Position numbers and translations under genes: made by a program. Shown one piece after another: positions 32,020 through 41,419 of a DNA stretch of 64,000 bases (within the stretch, counting starts at the first letter, position 1; every line of letters starts with the position of its first letter). The notes under the pieces are model-generated. The model saw only the letters and a program-made list of their open reading frames with translations. It did no database searches and was not told the DNA's origin. This DNA is from Thalassobius sp034670005 (GTDB lineage Bacteria > Pseudomonadota > Alphaproteobacteria > Rhodobacterales > Rhodobacteraceae): NCBI RefSeq assembly GCF_034670005.1, contig NZ_JAXMOH010000012.1:53915-117914 (forward strand), read 5' to 3'.

Positions 32020-33150
32020 ATGGGCATTTTCGATTTTCTCACCGGTGAATTCATCGATGTCATTCACTGGGTCGACGATACCCGCGACACGATGGTGTGG
32101 CGGTTCGAACGCGAAGGGCATGAAATCAAATACGGCGCCAAGCTGACCGTGCGCGAAGGTCAGGCTGCGGTATTCGTCCACGAAGGCCAGTTGGCCGATG
32201 TGTTCACGCCCGGCCTTTACATGTTGGAAACCAACAACATGCCGATCCTGACGACGCTGCAGCATTGGGATCACGGGTTTCAGTCACCGTTCAAATCGGA
32301 AATTTATTTCGTCAACACCACCCGTTTCAACGATCTGAAATGGGGCACGAAGAACCCGATCATCTGCCGTGACCCTGAATTCGGCCCGGTGCGCATCCGC
32401 GCCTTTGGTACCTATTCGGTGCGGGTCACAGACCCGGCCCGGTTCCTGACCGAAATCGTCGGTACGGACGGCGAATTCACCATGGATGAAATCAGCTATC
32501 AGATCCGCAACATCATCGTGCAGGAATTTTCCCGCGTGGTGGCCGGTTCGGGCATTCCGGTTCTCGACATGGCAGCCAATACCGCCGATCTGGGCAAACT
32601 GATCGCAGCGGAAATCAGCGGCACCCTGTCAGACTACGGGTTGGCAATGCCTGAGCTTTATATCGAGAATATCAGCCTGCCCCCGGCCGTCGAAGAAGCG
32701 CTGGACAAGCGGACCTCAATGGGGTTGGCGGGCGATCTGGGCAAATTCACCCAGTATTCCGCCGCCGAGGCAATGACCGCCGCCGCACAAAACCCGGGAT
32801 CCAACATGGGGGCCGGGCTTGGCATGGGAATGGGCATGGCGATGGCCCAGCAGATGGCCAATCAGGGCCCGTGGGGACCGCGCCCGCAGACCGCCGCGCC
32901 GCAACCGGCACCGCAAACCTCTGTCGCCCCGCCGCCGCCACCGGTCGAACATGTCTGGCATGTGGCCGAAAATGGCGAAACAAAGGGGCCGTTTTCCAAG
33001 GCGTCGATGGGCCGGATGGCGTCCTCTGGCACCATCAACCGCGACACCTATGTCTGGACTCCCGGTCAGGACGGTTGGAAAAAAGCAGCCGATGTGATCG
33101 AGTTGGCGCAACTTTTCACCATTCTGCCGCCTCCGCCGCCCAGCGCCTGA
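32020..33150 (+). CDS. SPFH-domain protein with C-terminal GYF_2 domain
   Basis: 376 aa. Residues 1-240 are an SPFH/virion-core-like (YdjI) domain: MVWRFEREGHEIKYGAKLTVREGQAAVFVHEGQLADVFTPG near 27-67, ESP loops, then helical AEISGTLSDYGLAMPELYIENISLPPAVEEALDKRTSMG. A Gly/Met-rich linker (GAGLGMGMGMAMAQQMA near 266) and a Pro-rich stretch lead to a GYF_2 domain (WHVAENGETKGPFSKASMGR near 315). YdjI-like proteins recruit stress machinery to membranes. AAGGAGG 6 nt before the ATG at 32020 decides the start. Confidence 0.85.
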   Translation: MGIFDFLTGEFIDVIHWVDDTRDTMVWRFEREGHEIKYGAKLTVREGQAAVFVHEGQLADVFTPGLYMLETNNMPILTTLQHWDHGFQSPFKSEIYFVNTTRFNDLKWGTKNPIICRDPEFGPVRIRAFGTYSVRVTDPARFLTEIVGTDGEFTMDEISYQIRNIIVQEFSRVVAGSGIPVLDMAANTADLGKLIAAEISGTLSDYGLAMPELYIENISLPPAVEEALDKRTSMGLAGDLGKFTQYSAAEAMTAAAQNPGSNMGAGLGMGMGMAMAQQMANQGPWGPRPQTAAPQPAPQTSVAPPPPPVEHVWHVAENGETKGPFSKASMGRMASSGTINRDTYVWTPGQDGWKKAADVIELAQLFTILPPPPPSA

Positions 33151-33336
33151 AACCGCGCCTGCCTGCACTTGGCGAACCGGCCATTGTTGGCGTTCGGGCG
33201 CGTCGGTTAGCAGAACAGAGGAACCAAGGTTTCGGGCGTTTCATTGCATGCGCCCGGACGCTGCGGACCGGAACCGGGATTGATCCGACCCGACTTTCTG
33301 CTATTTAATATAGTGCCAGAGGCATGGAATATCTTC

Positions 33337-33810
33337 ATGATTCAATACTCATTGAAATGCGCACAGGATCACCGGTTCGACAGCTGGTTCCAATCGGCCG
33401 AAGCGTTTGACAAGCTCAACACCGCCGGTCTGGTCACCTGCAGCATTTGCGGATCGAGCGATGTGGAAAAAGCCATCATGGCCCCGCGCGTCCGCCCCAG
33501 CCGCAACACTCAAAGCGCCCAGCCGGACACTCCGTCCACCACCCCCCTGCCCGACGACGCACCGAATCCGAGCCTCAGCACACCGGCCAACCCGGCTGAA
33601 CAGGCCCTGGCAGAGTTGAAGCGCAAGATCGAAGAAACCTCGGAATATGTCGGCGACAAATTCGTCCGCGAAGCCCGTGCGATGCATACCGGCGACGCAC
33701 CGGAACGGTCGATCTATGGCGAAGCGCGGATCGACGAGGCCAAGCAACTGATTGATGAAGGCGTGCCGCTGACACCGCTGCATTTCGTCCCCGGTCGGAA
33801 AACAAATTGA
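33337..33810 (+). CDS. DUF1178 protein
   Basis: 157 aa. N-terminal MIQYSLKCAQDHRFDSWFQSA and CSICGSSDVEKAIMAPRV form the family's zinc-ribbon-like Cys set (C8, C34, C37). A low-complexity Pro/Ser middle follows, then a helix (ALAELKRKIEETSEYVGDKFVREARAMHTGDAPERSIYGEA). Widespread in alphaproteobacteria without known function. ATG at 33337 is preceded by a weak Shine-Dalgarno. A longer frame exists but lacks conserved sequence. The 186 bp before it hold no gene that I can see. Confidence 0.82.
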   Translation: MIQYSLKCAQDHRFDSWFQSAEAFDKLNTAGLVTCSICGSSDVEKAIMAPRVRPSRNTQSAQPDTPSTTPLPDDAPNPSLSTPANPAEQALAELKRKIEETSEYVGDKFVREARAMHTGDAPERSIYGEARIDEAKQLIDEGVPLTPLHFVPGRKTN

Positions 33811-33832
33811 CCCCCGTAAAAGAGGTGCTGAA

Positions 33833-34477
33833 ATGCATGTTGTGATCACTGGTGCCAATCGTGGGATAGGTCGCAGCCTGTATGACAGATACTGTGATCG
33901 CGGCGACGAAGTAACCGGCACCGCGCGGTCAGCCGACGGTTTCGTGCCGCTTGACGTGACGCAGCCGGATCAGTTCGCCAATCTGGCACGGGCACAGGAT
34001 GGCAAGCCGGTGGATTTGCTGATCTGCAATGCCGGGGTCTATCTGGACAAGGGCCAATCGCTGGCCGAAGGTTACCCGCCCGAAATGTGGGCAGACAGTT
34101 TCGCCACCAATGTCACCGGCGTGTTCCTGACTGTCCAGTCCCTGCTGCCCAATCTGCAGATGACCGATGGCGCGAAGATCGCAATCATTTCGTCGCAAAT
34201 GGCATCGCACATGCGCGCACCCGGCGGCAGCTATATCTACCGCGCCTCCAAGGCCGCAGTGCTGAACCTTGGCCGCAATTTTGCCGTCGATCTGAAGGGG
34301 CTGGATATCTCGGTTGGCATCTATCATCCGGGCTGGGTGCAGACCGATATGGGCGGCCAAGTGGCCGATATCACGGTCGATCAGGCGGCAAGCGGCCTGA
34401 TAGCGCGGTTTGATGAACTGGGCCCCGACAGCAGCGGCTGTTTTCGCACATGGGATGGTCAGGATCATCCGTTTTGA
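33833..34477 (+). CDS. Short-chain dehydrogenase/reductase
   Basis: 214 aa. Coenzyme motif TGANRGIG at residues 6-13, ICNAGVY near 65 and catalytic Ser/Tyr/Lys in IISSQMASHMRAPGGSYIYR near 117, with YRASK at 135-139. C-terminal YHPGWVQTDMGG. A classical cytosolic NAD(P) oxidoreductase of the C-factor/carbonyl-reductase-like kind. It overlaps the start of the downstream P-loop kinase by 4 bp. Confidence 0.87.
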   Translation: MHVVITGANRGIGRSLYDRYCDRGDEVTGTARSADGFVPLDVTQPDQFANLARAQDGKPVDLLICNAGVYLDKGQSLAEGYPPEMWADSFATNVTGVFLTVQSLLPNLQMTDGAKIAIISSQMASHMRAPGGSYIYRASKAAVLNLGRNFAVDLKGLDISVGIYHPGWVQTDMGGQVADITVDQAASGLIARFDELGPDSSGCFRTWDGQDHPF

Positions 34478-34980
34478 CCGCGGTTCTGATCACGTTCGCC
34501 GGATTGCCAGGCTCTGGCAAAAGCACCATCGCCCGCCATCTGGCCCCGCGCCTGCCTGCGATGTGGCTCAGGATCGATGTGATCGAGCAATGTCTGCGCG
34601 AAGCACAGCCCGAACGTCATGATCTGGGGGCGGACGGCTACAAGATTGCCGCCGCCGTCGCCGAAGGCAATCTGGCTACGGGCCATCATGTGATCGCCGA
34701 CAGCGTCAATCCGATTGCGCTGACCCGCGACATCTGGACAGCGATCGCCGATGCGGCCGAGGCGCGACAACTGAGGGTCGAAGTGATCTGTTCGGATCAC
34801 GACAAACACCGCCACCGGGTGGAAAACCGCCGCCCCGACATCATCGGATTGAATCTGCCCGACTGGCAAGGCGTGCTAAATCGCGAATACCAGCCTTGGG
34901 CTGAGGCCGATTTGCAGATCGACACTGCGAAACAATCCCCCGAACAGGCGGTCGACGCGATCCTGGCAGCGCTGAATTAG
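34474..34980 (+). CDS. P-loop kinase (AAA_33/zeta-like)
   Basis: 168 aa. Walker A AGLPGSGKST at residues 8-17, RIDVIEQCLRE near 31 (the Asp as in kinases of small molecules) and VIADSVNP near 69 (Walker B-like), with RVENRR near 110 as the lid Arg. The fold is that of gluconate or shikimate kinase-like enzymes. The TTG at 34474 overlaps the SDR stop (TTGA). An in-frame ATG 24 bp upstream lies inside the SDR gene. Substrate unknown; antibiotic-type kinase activity is not indicated. Confidence 0.75.
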   Translation: MTAVLITFAGLPGSGKSTIARHLAPRLPAMWLRIDVIEQCLREAQPERHDLGADGYKIAAAVAEGNLATGHHVIADSVNPIALTRDIWTAIADAAEARQLRVEVICSDHDKHRHRVENRRPDIIGLNLPDWQGVLNREYQPWAEADLQIDTAKQSPEQAVDAILAALN

Positions 34981-34999
34981 ACGGGTCTTGGTCGGTTTA

Positions 35000-35533
35000 T
35001 TAATCGGCGCGTGCCAACCATTCGTCGACAAGCGCCTCTAGCGCCGCCCAATCAGTGTATTCCTTGTCGGCGTCCAGATCGGCATCCGGGTCTTTTGCGG
35101 CAAGGATACGGCGCATGATATATCGCCGGAACACGTCGTATTCCGACGGTTTATAGGCCCCTGCGATCTGCTCTACCCGGCTTGGCTGCCAACCTGTTGC
35201 CGCTGTGAAATCGTCAAGGATCTGATCCAGACCCCGCCAATCCTCCGCGTCATGACCCGCCGCGGCAAGCGACACCGACAGGAAAAGCATTGGCACGTTG
35301 CTTAGGTTTTCGACCTCATGGGACAGGAAATCCGACAACGCACGCGAATAATGCCCCGCGTGGATCGGCGCGGCGACAATCATCCGGTCAAAGCGGCTGA
35401 AATCTGTGCCTTTTGCTTCGGACACCGGCAACAGTTCGACCGCCTGTCCGCTATCGGCAATGCGATCCATGATCTTGCGCGCAATCTTGCGTGTCTGCCC
35501 TTCGCTGGACGCATAGACTATCAGTACTTTCAT
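35000..35533 (-). CDS. Flavodoxin-fold protein of the HemG type
   Basis: 177 aa. Starts at the first strand (MKVLIVYASSEGQTRKIARKI), which carries the FMN phosphate loop; MIVAAPIHAGHYSRALSDF near 51-69 is the HemG family signature. Homologues include menaquinone-dependent protoporphyrinogen IX dehydrogenase. It might serve heme synthesis here, although Rhodobacteraceae generally use HemJ or HemY types. Translation starts after AAGGAGGAAGGTC. Converges with the kinase gene. Confidence 0.78.
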   Translation of the reverse strand: MKVLIVYASSEGQTRKIARKIMDRIADSGQAVELLPVSEAKGTDFSRFDRMIVAAPIHAGHYSRALSDFLSHEVENLSNVPMLFLSVSLAAAGHDAEDWRGLDQILDDFTAATGWQPSRVEQIAGAYKPSEYDVFRRYIMRRILAAKDPDADLDADKEYTDWAALEALVDEWLARAD

Positions 35534-35806
35534 GACCTTCCTCCTTGGCAATGGACCAGGCTGCGAATTGAGACGGCAACGGGCGAATCGGTTTCGATGG
35601 TTTCCGTCCAACCGGCCCCTGATTTGCGCCAAGACGGCCACAGCGTCCTTGACACCGGTCAAAGCGGTGGGGATTGACCGGCGAAATGGCCCATCTGAAA
35701 GCCGCTAGACCAAGGCGTCTGACCGCCTCTATCCCACTCTAATTCTCTTGCCCTCGCCCCGCCCTTTCACTAAACCCGGCGCGATTATAGGGACCAAGGA
35801 CCGACC

Positions 35807-37045
35807 ATGCCCGTTCTCGTGATGAAATTCGGCGGCACTTCCGTCGCCACGCTCGACCGGATCAAACGCGCCGCCAAACGGGTGGGGCTGGAAGTCGCCA
35901 AGGGCTATGACGTGATCGTCATCGTGTCGGCCATGTCCGGTAAAACCAACGAACTCGTCGGCTGGGTCAATGAAACTTCGCCGCTCTATGATGCCCGCGA
36001 ATATGATGCCGTGGTCAGTTCGGGCGAAAACGTCACCGCTGGCCTGATGGCGCTGACGCTGCAGGAAATGGGCGTGCCAGCGCGCAGCTGGCAGGGTTGG
36101 CAGGTGCCGGTGCAGACTACCGACGCCCATGCCAATGCCCGAATCGAAGACATCCCACCGGCAAACATCAGCGCCAAGTTTGCCGAAGGCATGAAGGTCG
36201 CCGTGGTCGCCGGGTTTCAGGGCATCAGCCCCGAAGGCCGCATTACCACGCTGGGCCGGGGCGGATCAGACACAACGGCTGTTGCCTTTGCCGCCGCGTT
36301 CGACGCGGAACGCTGCGACATCTACACAGATGTGGACGGCGTCTATACCACCGACCCGCGGATCAGTCAGAAGGCCCGCAAACTGCACAAGATTTCCTTT
36401 GAGGAAATGCTCGAACTGGCCTCGCTTGGTGCGAAGGTCCTGCAAACCCGTTCGGTCGAACTGGCAATGCGCTACAAGGTCAAACTGCGCGTGCTCAGTT
36501 CGTTCGAAGAACCGTCAGATGAGGCAGGTACGCTTGTCTGCGACGAGGAGGACACCATGGAAAACCGCCCTGTATCCGGCATCGCCTATTCGCGTGACGA
36601 GGCCAAGATGACCCTCATCTCGGTCGCCGACCGCCCCGGCATCGCCGCCGCGATTTTTGGCCCCCTGTCCGATGCGGGGGTGAACGTGGATATGATCATT
36701 CAGAACATTTCCGAAGAAGGCCGGACAGACATGACCTTTTCGTGCCCCATCGATCAGGTGCTCAGGGCAGAAAAGGCGCTGAACGGCGCCAAGGAAAAAG
36801 GCGATATCAATTTCCATGATTTGATCGCCGACACCGATGTCTGCAAGGTCTCGGCAGTGGGGATCGGTATGCGGTCGCAATCCGGTGTGGCCGCCAAAAT
36901 GTTCAAGACACTCTCGGATGAGGGCATCAACATCAAGGTGATTGCAACCTCCGAGATAAAAATTTCCGTCCTGATTGACCGGAAATACTTGGAACTTGCC
37001 GTCCAGTCGCTGCATGATGCCTTTGAACTGGAAAAAACGGCCTGA
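35807..37045 (+). CDS. lysC: Aspartate kinase
   Basis: 412 aa. Phosphorylates aspartate in the lysine/threonine/methionine pathway. Begins MPVLVMKFGGTSVA, with GRGGSDTTAVAFAAAFDAERCDIYTDVDGVYTTDPR near 148-182 and two C-terminal ACT domains (MTLISVADRPGIAAAIFGPL near 266 and MRSQSGVAAKMFKTLSDEGINIKVIATSEIKISVL near 343) that give feedback control. Followed by ptsP after 67 bp, the common alphaproteobacterial order. thrC lies further on at 45578. Confidence 0.95.
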   Translation: MPVLVMKFGGTSVATLDRIKRAAKRVGLEVAKGYDVIVIVSAMSGKTNELVGWVNETSPLYDAREYDAVVSSGENVTAGLMALTLQEMGVPARSWQGWQVPVQTTDAHANARIEDIPPANISAKFAEGMKVAVVAGFQGISPEGRITTLGRGGSDTTAVAFAAAFDAERCDIYTDVDGVYTTDPRISQKARKLHKISFEEMLELASLGAKVLQTRSVELAMRYKVKLRVLSSFEEPSDEAGTLVCDEEDTMENRPVSGIAYSRDEAKMTLISVADRPGIAAAIFGPLSDAGVNVDMIIQNISEEGRTDMTFSCPIDQVLRAEKALNGAKEKGDINFHDLIADTDVCKVSAVGIGMRSQSGVAAKMFKTLSDEGINIKVIATSEIKISVLIDRKYLELAVQSLHDAFELEKTA

Positions 37046-37112
37046 ATCGATACGCTTGCCCGCGGGCCGGCGTCCGACGCGACAGGCCGAAACCAAGACG
37101 GGTTAATCGTGC

Positions 37113-39356
37113 ATGACCGATGGGACCGAAAGCGAAAGCCGCAAACTGCTGCGACGGCTGCGAAATGCGATGGCCGGAGACAGCGCCGGTCAGGCGCGGC
37201 TGGATGAGATCACCCATCTGATCGCCGATTCGATGGGCACCGAAGTGTGTTCGGTCTATTTGTTCCGCGACGCTGAAACGCTGGAACTTTGCGCCACCGA
37301 AGGGCTGAAACCCGAGGCCGTGCACCAAACCCGAATGCGCATGGGCGAAGGGCTTGTCGGTCGGGTCGCCAAAGTTGGCACCGTGGTGAACGAGGCCGAT
37401 GCGCCGTCGGCCAAGGGGTTCCGCTATATGCCGGAAACCGGCGAGGAAATCTATTCCTCCTTCCTTGGCGTACCGATTCAGCGGCTGGGCGAAAAACTGG
37501 GCGTTCTGGTGGTGCAGTCGAAACAGGCGCGTGAATTTTCTGCTGACGAAGTTTATGCGCTGGAAGTCGTCGCCATGGTTCTGGCCGAAATGACCGAACT
37601 GGGTGCCTTTGTCGGCGAAGGGGCGGCCCTGTCGGCCCGGCATCAGCAATCCGTTCTGATCCGCGGCACCTCTGGACAGGAAGGCGCCGCCGAAGGCCAT
37701 GTCTGGCTGCACGAACCGCGCGTGGTCGTGACCAACCCGATCGCCGAGGATCCGCATAATGAACTCACCCGCCTGCATGAAGCAGTGGATACGCTGAGGA
37801 TCAGCGTCGATCAGATGCTGGCCGGGGCTTCGGGCGGAGATGCCGATCAGGTTCAGGTCCTCGAAGCTTACCGCATGTTCGCCAATTCAAAGGGCTGGAT
37901 GCGGCGCATGGAAGAAGATATCAGCCGCGGCCTGTCGGCCGAAGCGGCGGTGGAAAAGGAACAATCGGCAGCACGTGCGCGCCTGGGTCAGGTCAACGAC
38001 GCCTATCTGCGCGACCGGCTGCACGATCTGGACGATCTGTCGAACCGGTTGCTGCGTATCCTGACCGGTCAGGGCACCGATACCGGGGCGGAATTGCCCG
38101 CCGATCCGATCCTGATAGCCCGCAATATCGGTCCGGCCGAACTGCTGGATTACGGGCGTTCTCTGAAAGGGATCGTGCTGGAGGAAGGCTCTGTCGGAAG
38201 CCACGCCGCCATCGTGGCGCGGGCCTTGGCAATTCCCTTGGTCATCCATGCGGGACGGATCACCACCGAAGCGCTCAATGGCAACCATATCATGGTCGAT
38301 GGCGATCAGGGCATCGTGCATCTGCGCCCCGACGATACCGTCGTCGCCGCTTTCCGTGATAAAATCGCGATGCAGGCCAAGGCGCAGGAACGCTATGCCT
38401 CGATCCGGGATAAATCCGCCACCACCAAATGCGGTAAAACGATTTCATTGTTGATGAATGCCGGATTGATGGCCGATCTGCCATCTTTGCAGGGCTCCGG
38501 CGCCGAAGGCGTGGGGCTGTTTCGCACCGAATTGCAATTCCTGGTGCGTAACAAGATGCCAAAACGGTCGGAACTGTCGGCGATCTATTCGCGGGTGCTG
38601 GATGCCGCCCAAGGCAAACGGGTGGTCTTTCGGACGCTCGACATCGGATCGGACAAGGTCCTGCCTTACATGAAGCCCAATGACGAACCTAACCCGGCTC
38701 TTGGCTGGCGCGCTATCCGGGTTGGCCTGGACAAACCGGGTGTGCTCAGAATGCAGCTACAGGCGCTGCTGCGGGCCTCCAAGGGTCGCCCGATGTCGAT
38801 CATGTTCCCCTTTGTCGCCCAATATGAAGAATTCAAGGCCGCCAAATGGGAAATGGAAAAGGCGCTGGAACGCGAACGCATTCTGGGCCACGCGGTGCCT
38901 GAACATCTCGAAGTCGGTGCGATGCTGGAAACGCCGTCTTTGGCATTTGCACCGGACCGGTTCTATGAAGAGGTCGATTTCCTGTCGATTGGTGGCAACG
39001 ACCTGAAACAGTTCTTTTTCGCAGCCGACCGCGAAAACGAACGGGTGCGGCGGCGCTACGACACCCTGAATGTCAGTTTTTTGACATTTCTAGAAGGCAT
39101 CGTGAAACGTTGCGCGGCGTCGAACACCGCGCTCAGCTTTTGCGGCGAAGATGCCGGTCGCCCGGTCGAAGCGGTCTGCCTTGCGGCGATGGGAATACGT
39201 ACATTGTCGATGCGCCCTGCCTCTATCGGCCCGGTCAAGAACATCCTGCGCGGCGTCGATCTGGACGGGCTACGCAAGGTGATCGAAACGGCCAATATGA
39301 ACGGCGATCAGTCGGTGCGCCCGGCGGTGATGGACTACCTGCGCAAACAAACCTGA
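37113..39356 (+). CDS. ptsP: Phosphoenolpyruvate-protein phosphotransferase PtsP (EI-Ntr)
   Basis: 747 aa. N-terminal GAF domain (about 15-150; CSVYLFRDAETLELCATEGL), a linker helix region, the phosphohistidine domain with the swivelling His in GSVGSHAAIVARALAIPLVIH near 360, and the C-terminal PEP-binding barrel (VGLFRTELQFLV, FRTLDIGSDKVLPYM, LSIGGNDLKQF). First enzyme of the nitrogen-related PTS, phosphorylating NPr. ptsN/ptsO are not here. The GAF domain probably senses glutamine or another small ligand. ATG at 37113 lacks a strong Shine-Dalgarno, consistent with coupling from lysC. Confidence 0.95.
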   Translation: MTDGTESESRKLLRRLRNAMAGDSAGQARLDEITHLIADSMGTEVCSVYLFRDAETLELCATEGLKPEAVHQTRMRMGEGLVGRVAKVGTVVNEADAPSAKGFRYMPETGEEIYSSFLGVPIQRLGEKLGVLVVQSKQAREFSADEVYALEVVAMVLAEMTELGAFVGEGAALSARHQQSVLIRGTSGQEGAAEGHVWLHEPRVVVTNPIAEDPHNELTRLHEAVDTLRISVDQMLAGASGGDADQVQVLEAYRMFANSKGWMRRMEEDISRGLSAEAAVEKEQSAARARLGQVNDAYLRDRLHDLDDLSNRLLRILTGQGTDTGAELPADPILIARNIGPAELLDYGRSLKGIVLEEGSVGSHAAIVARALAIPLVIHAGRITTEALNGNHIMVDGDQGIVHLRPDDTVVAAFRDKIAMQAKAQERYASIRDKSATTKCGKTISLLMNAGLMADLPSLQGSGAEGVGLFRTELQFLVRNKMPKRSELSAIYSRVLDAAQGKRVVFRTLDIGSDKVLPYMKPNDEPNPALGWRAIRVGLDKPGVLRMQLQALLRASKGRPMSIMFPFVAQYEEFKAAKWEMEKALERERILGHAVPEHLEVGAMLETPSLAFAPDRFYEEVDFLSIGGNDLKQFFFAADRENERVRRRYDTLNVSFLTFLEGIVKRCAASNTALSFCGEDAGRPVEAVCLAAMGIRTLSMRPASIGPVKNILRGVDLDGLRKVIETANMNGDQSVRPAVMDYLRKQT

Positions 39357-39360
39357 CCGA

Positions 39361-40521
39361 TCACCGCAACCGCACCGGTACCGACAGCGGTCCCCGGAAG
39401 GCCCAGCCGCCAAACGGTGCTTCGCCCGTCAACGCGATACCCGCGAACCGGTCAAACAGCATCGGCAGGGCGACTTCGGCAATCAGACAACGCGACGCCC
39501 AGGCCCCGGCACAGAAATGCGGCCCGGCGCCAAAGGAAATCGCCGGGGCGATATCCTGTGTCGGATCGAAAATATCGGGGCGGGCAAACACGGTTTCGTC
39601 CCGATTCCCCGACCCGAACATGAAAAACAGCCGATCCTCTGCATCCAGCCTGATCCCGTTCAGGTCATAATCCCGCGCGATGCGTCGGGGGGACATGCCG
39701 ATCGGACTGATCCAGCGGGCATATTCTTCGAATACCTGCAACCAGCTGATGTCTCCCGACCGCACCGCATCAAGCCACTCTGGATGGGTCAGCAGTGCCC
39801 AAGCCGCCCCTGCGATGGCATCACGCGGTTCATTCTGCCCCCCCGAAATCGCCAGTTTCACATTGGCGCGCATCTGCGCCTCGTCCAGACCCGCCTGCAT
39901 CTGAACCGCGATCAGGGACTGGTCGGGGGTGTTCTGCAATACCGGCATCCGTTCGCTGATATGCCGGTCGATCGAAGCCGTGCAATCGTTGCAATGGGCC
40001 GTCACCGCCGGATCGTTCGCGTAATTGGCGCAACCGTCAATCATACCCTGACTGACGCGGTCCATTTCGCGCCAATCCATATTGGTCAGCCCGGTGATGG
40101 ATTTTAGTGCCTCGGCGCTGACCTCCATAGCGAAATCCTTGACCAGGTCAGCATCGTCTTGGTTCGCCAACCGGTCCAGCGCCCGCGCGGTCGCCACTTC
40201 GAACTGGGCTTTCCAAACGTTTTTTACCGTCTTGGGCGACACTGTGGGGAAAATCGCGCGACGTTCGGACAGGTGGTCCGCACCGTCCTTGCGCATCATG
40301 TTCTGCCCCATCAGAACTGTCATCAGCCCTTGCGGTTGATCGGACGAAAACACATCGACAATTTTTTCATTCACGAAGATGTCGTCGCGCCGGGTGATCA
40401 GCGTGGCGTCCAGCTGCGGCACATAGCAAACCGGCGTTTGCGCCCGCATCCGCGCCATATCTGGATAGGGGTCCGCCCAGAAAGCGGCAGGATCTATTTC
40501 GTAGACTGGTGCATTGGACAT
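39361..40521 (-). CDS. Cytochrome P450
   Basis: 386 aa. Heme-thiolate loop AISFGAGPHFCAGAWAS with the axial Cys near 343 and the ExxR pair in the K-helix region. The I helix reads ISGGQNEPRDAIAGAAW instead of the usual A-G-x-D/E-T, so the proton-delivery Thr is lacking and N-E-P-R-D stands in its place, as in some atypical bacterial P450s. ATG at 40521 chosen: GGGAGG lies 7 nt upstream, whereas the earlier ATG is too close to it. No ferredoxin or reductase gene is nearby. Converges with ptsP 4 bp away. Confidence 0.88.
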   Translation of the reverse strand: MSNAPVYEIDPAAFWADPYPDMARMRAQTPVCYVPQLDATLITRRDDIFVNEKIVDVFSSDQPQGLMTVLMGQNMMRKDGADHLSERRAIFPTVSPKTVKNVWKAQFEVATARALDRLANQDDADLVKDFAMEVSAEALKSITGLTNMDWREMDRVSQGMIDGCANYANDPAVTAHCNDCTASIDRHISERMPVLQNTPDQSLIAVQMQAGLDEAQMRANVKLAISGGQNEPRDAIAGAAWALLTHPEWLDAVRSGDISWLQVFEEYARWISPIGMSPRRIARDYDLNGIRLDAEDRLFFMFGSGNRDETVFARPDIFDPTQDIAPAISFGAGPHFCAGAWASRCLIAEVALPMLFDRFAGIALTGEAPFGGWAFRGPLSVPVRLR

Positions 40522-40599
40522 TGGCATTCCTCCCCGCGCCAAGATTGGGGCAGGACCGCGGCAGCGTCCAGCGTTTTGACAGGAACCGCATTTGCCCGG

Positions 40600-41367
40600 C
40601 TAGTTTTTGGTAACCCTCGGGGTCACTCTCTGCCGCAATTGCTCGACCAGTTGATCCTGCGCTGTATCCGCTTCGATCGCCAGACGGCGCAGCCGAAAAT
40701 GCACATGCGCCATGTCCTGATAATAGCTGGTATAGGCGTAATTCGTCGCCGCCCCCGCAATTGCCCCCAGCACCGGCACCGCCTGTGCGGCCAGCTTCTG
40801 GCCCAGAACATTGGCCAGGCGCGGCGCGATCTTGACGATCAGCGCCTGTAAACTGCCCCCATGAAGCGCCATTCGAGAGGTCAGAAATGCCAGATCGGCG
40901 CCGTCATCATGGTCCAGCGGCCCAGCCGAAGCGAATACCCGGACGCAATCGAACTGCACGTTTTCCGCCGCCGGGTCAAACCCCTGTTCGGCCGCAACGC
41001 CCTGAATTGAACGCAGCAGGATCGTTGTCGTGACCGGCAGCTCTGCCATTGCCGAAGGCAGACCGCCGAACCCGCCCGCCGCTCCCATCGCGGTGGTGAC
41101 GGTTGTGTTCAGCCATCCCGGCTGATCCCCGATCACCCCGCGCGAACGATGCGCCGCCTTCATCGCAAGCCCCAAAGCGGTTTCGGTCGCTCCATCGAGG
41201 TTGTTGCGAATATTGTCCGGCAACCGGTTCAACAATTGATCGGCCTGCCCACCGATCATGTTAAGCACCTGAATACCCATGCCCCCGGCCTTGCGATACC
41301 GCTGGGCCAGCAGTTCCAATTCCGCGTCTAAATCAATAACTTCTTTCGAAGCGTCTTCGATCAGCAT
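40600..41367 (-). CDS. EcsC-family protein
   Basis: 255 aa. The EcsC domain fills the chain: Gly/Ala-rich amphipathic stretches (GAAGGFGGLPSAMAELPVTTTILLRSIQGVAAEQGFD near 97-133) and the C-terminal VPVLGAIAGAATNYAYTSYYQDMAHVHFRLRRLA near 198-231. Distant relatives sit with ABC exporters in Bacillus, and their biochemical role is unknown. Likely peripheral membrane. It follows the acetyltransferase gene on the same strand and precedes the P450 gene, with gaps of 50-80 bp. Confidence 0.82.
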   Translation of the reverse strand: MLIEDASKEVIDLDAELELLAQRYRKAGGMGIQVLNMIGGQADQLLNRLPDNIRNNLDGATETALGLAMKAAHRSRGVIGDQPGWLNTTVTTAMGAAGGFGGLPSAMAELPVTTTILLRSIQGVAAEQGFDPAAENVQFDCVRVFASAGPLDHDDGADLAFLTSRMALHGGSLQALIVKIAPRLANVLGQKLAAQAVPVLGAIAGAATNYAYTSYYQDMAHVHFRLRRLAIEADTAQDQLVEQLRQRVTPRVTKN

Positions 41368-41419
41368 GATTGAACCCTTCGCTTAGCCTGTCACAGAAAT
41401 GGCTATTCTGGATCAGGTT

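Noticed and set aside
33160..33336. Possible RNA gene between the SPFH and DUF1178 genes
   Set aside because: The stretch GGCGCGTCGGTTAGCAG suggested a tRNA arm, but no acceptor stem, anticodon arm or T loop can be built.
34474..34980. P-loop kinase as a zeta-type toxin
   Set aside because: Walker A and lid features fit small-molecule kinases. No antitoxin-like partner; the neighbour is an SDR. Toxin role not supported.
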